This document shows positions 58,822 through 64,000 of a DNA stretch of 64,000 bases, in pieces. The first letter of the stretch is position 1. Every line of letters begins with the position of its first letter. Under the pieces are notes generated by a model, which worked only from the letters and a program-made list of their open reading frames with translations, made no database searches and was not told the origin of the DNA. The DNA comes from Flammula alnicola (Eukaryota > Basidiomycota > Agaricomycetes > Agaricales > Strophariaceae). The DNA is taken from contig JADNRV010000008.1 in the NCBI GenBank assembly GCA_015499995.1, positions 434,001-498,000 on the forward strand, in the 5' to 3' direction. Made by a program: the position numbers and the translations under genes.

Positions 58822-59940
58822 ATGTCCCTTGCAACGAAAATCATCTACGGCACTGCATGGTGCGCAGAGCGCGGAGCAATCCACTCTGGAATCTTTGGCT
58901 AAAGCAGAGATGTGCATGGTTTCAGGAAGAAAGAACAGACCGTTGAACTGGTGGTCAACGCGGTTCTGAATGGATTCAAAGCCATTGATACTGGTGAGCT
59001 TTATGTCACTGCACGTCTATCTGGAGAACTGAATCAGAATATCTACCATTGACAGCTTGTCAACCGAAGCATTACCGGTATGCGTATGCATCATGACAAA
59101 CCAGCACCACCTCTTTACAGTGATATCCATAGCGAGGACCTAGTCGGCGCAGCCCTCCTCCAATTGCAAGAAAAGCATAATGTTAAGCGCGAGGATCTAT
59201 TCCTTCAAACAAAGTAATGTTACTATGTCTTGCCGTGACTGAGAAAGTATTCACTCTATCTCGAAGATACACGCCAATAGGTGGCCAGGATACTTCCCAA
59301 CCTCTGCCCTACAACCCTTCGGATCCCATCTCCAAGCAAATCGCCACTTCCTGCCAAAAGTCTCTGGCCAACTTGCACACGACGTACATCGACAGCTATC
59401 TCCTGCACTCACCTCTCCCGACCATGGAGCAGACGCTCGAAGCGTGGCACGCGCTCATGAAGCTGCAGGATGAAGGCAAGGTGCGGCTCATTGGGGTCAG
59501 CAACACATACGATGTCAGAATCCTCGCGGCGCTGTCCAAGGCACGCAAGGTCCAAGTGGTCCAAAATCGGTGGCACGAGGGAAACAACTGGGACCAGAAA
59601 GTTTTCAACTATTGCAAAGAACTTGGGATTATGTATCAGTACGTGGGGTGTTCCTGCTGTCATGCGCCATTTCTCGAATCTTGTTTCTAGGTCTTTTTGG
59701 ACACTAACAGGATCACCATCTCTGCTCTCCCATCCTGCGTTGGTAGAAATTGCGAAAAAATCCAATCTTACGGCACCACAAGCTGTATACAAATTGGCGC
59801 AAACCGAGGGGGTCGTTCCGCTGTCGGGCACAACTAAGCCAGTGCACATGCGCGAGGACGTTGCTGTCGAAAATCTCCAATTTGCACGGGACGTTTCCGA
59901 AGAGTTGTTACAATCTATCCGAGCATTTATCAGAGACTGA
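58822..59940 (+). CDS. Aldo/keto reductase
   Basis: Six exons (58822-58859, 58926-58993, 59056-59077, 59133-59213, 59267-59638, 59691-59940) close exactly for 276 residues. Catalytic residues can be placed: Asp in 'GFKAIDT', Tyr in 'CQPKHYRE', Lys in 'LFLQTKY' and His in 'YLLHSPL'. The NAD(P)-binding half shows 'GKVRLIGVSNTYDV' and 'GVVPLSGTTKPVHMREDV'. Family members reduce carbonyls with NADPH in the cytosol; the substrate is unknown. The family usually runs to about 280-320 residues, so this one is slightly short, with compact loops. The short third exon (22 nt) carries the catalytic Tyr. Confidence 0.9.
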
Positions 59941-60008
59941 GTTTTTTTTATGGATATGACATCCTTGTCAAGATTTTGACGCACAATGAATAAAAGCACT
60001 CCGGCGCA

Positions 60009-60969
60009 CTAGAACGGCCTAAAAGTATTATCTTCAATTACACCTTCATCCCATGGATAGTGTGCTAGAAGTTCTGCCCAGGAGGCATCGTCGAAAAGGA
60101 ACGGTGGTAAAGCTTCATAGTCATCTTCAATGGGAGGGTAGTTGTTACTATAATGCTGCTCGAGCTGGGAGGCAAGGCTGACATCCCGAAGTGAGAGCCA
60201 AGGCTGTGTTATATCGGACTTTGACTGTTTATGTGTCTGGGTTACAATGCTCAAGACTGGGCGCTTGTCATCCGACAGACTGAAAGAGGTATGATGCTGT
60301 GATGAAGGATACCTCGTCAGCCATTCGCGTCTAGCATTTGAGAAGTCTTGATATCTTTACTCACGTTTAGGTTTTCCTCGACCGATAGAAGAAATTTGAC
60401 AAAACGACGTGCCGAATTGGGTCCTTTGAAAACCATTTTGCGCATAAGACGAAGAGTTCCATCCACCTAATGTGCCACGGCCTACTAGTAAGTATGTAAA
60501 ATGCTTTAAAAGTGACTGCGCCTGCTTACTGGCCGAGAATGGTCGCCGCCGCCGATTCGCCGACCATTGAGTTTCCAGCCATAACAAAGTAAAGGATATA
60601 TATATTTCTGGACCTGTGACTGCGTAAGCCGTTGAGGGATCGGTTTGCATTCCTCTGCACTGGGGAATGAGAGCGGTGGAATTCGTTTTTCATGGAAATA
60701 TCCATCGGTTGAGTTGCTATTCATGTTCTGTTTAGTAGAGTGTGAATTTCGTGCCTATGTGTAAACGTTTCCGAAGGTGGGTTAGTTAACATCGGAAATG
60801 TGGATAGAGCAAGGAAAAGAGGTAGGCGTTGCACCTGGTTTCTTCTTGGAATGCCATGTTGGTTTTCCAGAATGGATGACATTATCCTGGTCTGGCTAAA
60901 GACGGAGCGTGTTGGTCGTGTGATTGGCGAGAAAAGCAGCGCATGTCGAGCAAAGAAACAACCCGCCAT
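60009..60969 (-). CDS. Mitochondrial pterin-4a-carbinolamine dehydratase-like protein
   Basis: Four exons (60969-60835, 60727-60530, 60466-60365, 60296-60009) close in phase 0 for 240 residues. The first exon is a typical mitochondrial presequence (MAGCFFARHALLFSPITRPT, Arg-rich, no acid). The central region carries the dehydratase pattern: 'LTQSQVQKYIYPLLCYGWKL', then 'LRLMRKMVFKGPNSARRFVK', 'LSVEENLNHH' and 'PVLSIVTQTH'. The HH of the ExxHH-like element is the catalytic pair. PCBD proteins recycle the hydroxylated pterin cofactor or act as stabilising partners. Fungi lack the classical aromatic hydroxylase system, so the fungal role is not clear. The Asp/Glu-rich C-terminal extension (DDYEALPPFLFDD) is unusual. 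Confidence 0.8.
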
Positions 60970-62206
60970 AGGGGACGACTCTTCAGAGCAAAGATTGAAA
61001 GAAGTTCAACATGGAAGGGAAGTACGATAGTGTGAAAGGTATGGTACAACTTCAAAAGCTTCAACACCGGGACAAGTTTGGGAAGCTCACATGACATTAC
61101 GTCATCGGATTCACCGCCATTCGACGGCCCGGGCCCCGATTAACGACAATTTCGCGACTCGAACTTGACTCAAGACTTGACTCGAACACCATCGTGTATC
61201 GCTTTGTCGTTATTGCATAAAATACATTTCGCTTCAGGACGTATTTTCTTATATGTACCTTACACCACAGCTTGAGTACGAGAGTAGAATTTGCACACAA
61301 AAAATCGCTACAACAAAAAGTACTACAGGTAGTGATGGGTGGAGATTTTTGGGGATGCGAGACGAATTGAATGCGTTCTAAACCAGGAATTGAGGTGAGA
61401 TGGTGACCTATGGTGACGTGCAGAGGAGAGTGGGACAGCAATTAGGAAAGTGGCGGAAAACCAAAGAGAAAAGAAACCAAACGCCGAAAGCTACAAAACA
61501 CCCCATGAAAGGGAAAATTGTTAGCGCTGCTATGCCAGGTCAGACTGATAGCTACCAATGCCCTCAACTGAAGGCAAAACTACCTACGCCTATGACGCGG
61601 CTGTTGAAGCATCGTAGAGAGATAGAAATGGATGCAATTCACAACAGGCGCTAAAAGAAAAGGGGGAAGAAGGCAGAATACAAAGCGTGCCAAAAGAGAA
61701 AAGAGAGTCATAAAAAGACAAGAAAAAGGAGTACAGCGTCGAAAAAAATAAAGAGTGGGGGATAAAGAGGGAAGGAAACTGAAGAAGAAATGAAGAATAA
61801 AAGCCAAAAAGGGGACGAGCAGATACATATATGGGGTGGATGTTCGAGCGAGGATCGTGAAGACAATGATGCAAGGATGACGGTACGGGAGCAGGGATGA
61901 ATGCAGAGAAAAAACCGAACCTGACGAGAAGCACAGCCACATACGACAAGCCATGCCAATGTACACACAGACCAGAAGGGCAACGAGGATGAATGACAAA
62001 TGGATGCAAGAAGAGGATGGGGGAAGAAATAGCATTATAGGAGAGGAGAGAGATAATGATGACGAAGAAAAAACCAAATATCATAAAAAACCCTCAGTCT
62101 GTGTTATACATGTAACTGAACTCAAACGAATGTGGGAAACGTGCAGCCAGCCCCCGACGCCACCCCCTCGCACCTGTCTTCCGCTTGCTATGGTGTACGT
62201 TACGCC
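60970..62206. other. Intergenic region with a polypurine tract
   Basis: The first 250 bp are the promoter side of the PCBD-like gene. The stretch 61640-62060 is strongly purine-rich on the plus strand (GAAGAAA/GGAGGA words) and therefore pyrimidine-rich in the CCR4 transcript direction. It is probably the CCR4 3' UTR. No gene was seen; long frames here are Phe/Ser/Pro/Leu low complexity. Confidence 0.45.
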
Positions 62207-64000
62207 CTATGAGTTGTGTGTCACAGGCGTGGCGACCGCTGCCGATCCATGGTGCGGGTGTGGGTGCTGTCGAGAGGGTACGCTCTCTCGCGGCGGTTTG
62301 ACGCGGAATTCGCTGACGATGTAGACGTGGCTGTGAAAAAGATCATGGGTCAGCGGTTTATTATGCAAAGAGAGGAACCAAAAAGCAGCCAAGAAAGAAA
62401 AGGGAAAGGAAAAAAAATGAAAATTCAACGTACTCAGATGGGAAATGCGGATGCGGGAATCCAACCACCTTCTCCAAGTATACTCGATCAGCTCCACTCA
62501 GCACCTTGTTAACAGCCAAGTTTGCCGACGAATACCACACATAGTCAATATGTCCCTGGAAACTAGGCGTATAGTTCGTCACCGGCAAATCAGGTGCCAC
62601 CGCCGCATAGGCGCTCTTTAAGCCCAGCCGGTGCCGAATACCCTCACTGGTGTATCGGCCATACTTATGCGACATGAAATCAAGATGGGTCGAGGGCAAC
62701 GAACCCGTCGAGAGGAGCTCGTACACCCCAGACTCTGGCACAGAGTTGAAGTCGCCGCAGACGATGAGAGGGATTTTAGAACCATCCGTGTAGGTGGGTG
62801 GAGGGCGGTACGGCTGCGACGGCGGCGCTGACGTTGGTGGCGGCAGTTGTGATTGTGACGACTGTAGTTGTAAGTTGGATGACGAAGCTTCGCTGCCATC
62901 AAGGAGGCTCGGCGATGTGCTGGCTGCATCCGAGGAATCGTCAACTCCATTAGCGATTGACGATGTCTCTGATCCGGGCGTTGGAGGCGCGTGGAAACCA
63001 GGTGGCGCTGGAGGTGGATACTTGGCGAAATGGTCCGCGAGCTTCTCACACTCATCGACCAATAGCGCCGCTTGGACCACCTTGACATCTCTATACGCCG
63101 GGTCCCAGTGGATGTGTGCATTGGCGACGATGAACCTCGTGCCCGTGTGGATGTTTTCTAAGAGACAGACGACGGCGATATGGTCCTTGCCCAGAACGCG
63201 GTTGAACATGTCATCGGTCTTCTTGAAGTCCTGTCGTTGCATGGCGATGGCGCTGAACTCGATGAGGCGCTTTTCTACTAGCTTGTACCTTTACGAGACT
63301 CGGTCAGTGACGTCAGCAGAAAGAAAGATAATCACTCACTTGTCAGCCTTGTAGAACGTGGCACACCCATCCACCTGTCTCCTATCTGTCTCGTTCATCG
63401 TCTTGTACCTCGACTTGGGCCAATAAACGCCCTCGTATCCTTGTTGTGCGAGATTGACGCTGAAATAATCCTCGTACGCCGCGATATCCACCTCTTGCAG
63501 ACACAGGAAGTCTGTATTGTGCTTGGTTATCTCGTCCAAAATCCGGCCTTTTCGGTACGACCAAGCAAGTGCCCATGACGGTGTGTAGCCGTATAGTCTC
63601 TCGGTAGCATACTTCTCGCATAGAATGTTGTAACATAGCACACTACATGTTTCAACATTCGGGTCTTGTGCGAGCATCTCCTGTTCTTGTGGAGAGATGA
63701 GGTGCTTCCATAGACGTGGCGGCGGTTCTGCATCGACGGGGCAGTTGTCTCGCAAGTAAGAGATGAGTGCTTGAGTGCCGTCCTTCTGAATCATAGACTT
63801 GAGCATGGGGTCCAGGGGGTTGCCCTCGATGCCGAGCGTCTGCAGCTGGTGCAAACTCCCGAATTGAGGTGGGATGGTGCTGAGGTGATTATCGTACAGA
63901 TAAAATTCCTTCAACTGCGTTAGCATGCCTAGCTCTGGGGGAACAGTGCTGAGATTGTTCCCCGAGAGGTCGAGCAGCTCGAGGTGTCGGAGTTTCGAGA
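62207..64000 (-). CDS. CCR4: CCR4, catalytic deadenylase of the Ccr4-Not complex (5' partial)
   Basis: The window holds the C-terminal 560 or so residues. LRR strands come first ('LKEFYLYDNHLSTIPPQFG' and 'LQTLGIEGNPLDPM'). The exonuclease-endonuclease-phosphatase domain follows with 'VLCYNILCEKYATE', the metal-binding Glu in 'FLCLQEVD', 'VDGCATFYK', 'NAHIHWDPAYRDVK', 'IVCGDFNSVPESGVY' (catalytic Asp and Asn) and 'HIDYVWYSS'. A Ser/Pro-rich insert sits between the two halves of the nuclease. The last exon reads 'VYIVSEFRVKPP' and ends HNS at 62207. The enzyme shortens mRNA poly(A) tails. The LRR binds Caf1/Pop2. Confidence 0.93.

Noticed and set aside
61580..62084. Two overlapping minus-strand frames of about 165 codons rich in Phe, Leu and Ser
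   Set aside because: They arise from the pyrimidine-rich strand of the polypurine tract and lack any domain, intron or start context.

Overview
The window is nuclear DNA of a filamentous basidiomycete, most likely an Agaricomycete. Almost every gene is broken by short GT-AG introns of about 50-70 bp. The accessory families are typical of mushroom genomes: F-box/LRR proteins, a DUF6535 membrane protein, a FunK1 kinase, a DUF6593-like protein and a cAMP-receptor-like GPCR. I assigned genes by reading exons through splice sites. For most genes the exon phases were checked to close exactly.

Layout. 1-3.3 kb: end of an LRR protein with a membrane tail, and a small coiled-coil protein. 3.8-8.1 kb: type I protein arginine methyltransferase (HMT1/PRMT1), a divergent BRI3-like small membrane protein, and an F-box protein. 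8.3-11.6 kb: a DUF6535 protein and an unresolved small hydrophobic protein. 12.6-15.9 kb: an MBIP1-like protein and an RNase P Rpr2-family protein that share a 231-bp divergent promoter. 16.6-25.9 kb: a tandem segmental duplication carrying two copies of a Zn(II)2Cys6 transcription factor. The left copy has a frameshift. The right copy is intact but has a TIR element inserted in its flank. 25.9-27.6 kb: a FunK1-type kinase. 28.3-35.2 kb: a degenerate MoxR/Mg-chelatase-like AAA protein, divergent from a large single-pass membrane protein. 35.4-39.8 kb: the GARP subunit VPS53, divergent from a yippee protein that uses a GC-AG intron. 39.9-42.5 kb: a decayed F-box gene and a 797-bp TIR element with a DUF6589-like remnant. 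42.6-45.8 kb: a Ctr copper transporter, proteasome subunit alpha-3 and gluconokinase. 46.5-49.7 kb: a DUF6593-like protein and the H2A.Z chaperone CHZ1. 51.9-53.6 kb: a GPCR. 54.3-60.9 kb: a small unknown protein, an F-box/LRR gene with one frameshift, a ZCCHC9-like zinc-knuckle protein, an aldo/keto reductase and a mitochondrially targeted pterin-carbinolamine-dehydratase-like protein. 62.2-64 kb: the 3' part of CCR4.

There is no operon or metabolic cluster. Housekeeping genes (methylation, tRNA processing, Golgi tethering, proteasome, mRNA decay) alternate with fast-evolving accessory genes and transposon debris. The most unusual content is the transcription-factor duplication with its 6-nt exon, the two TIR elements, and the AAA-like protein without recognisable Walker motifs.
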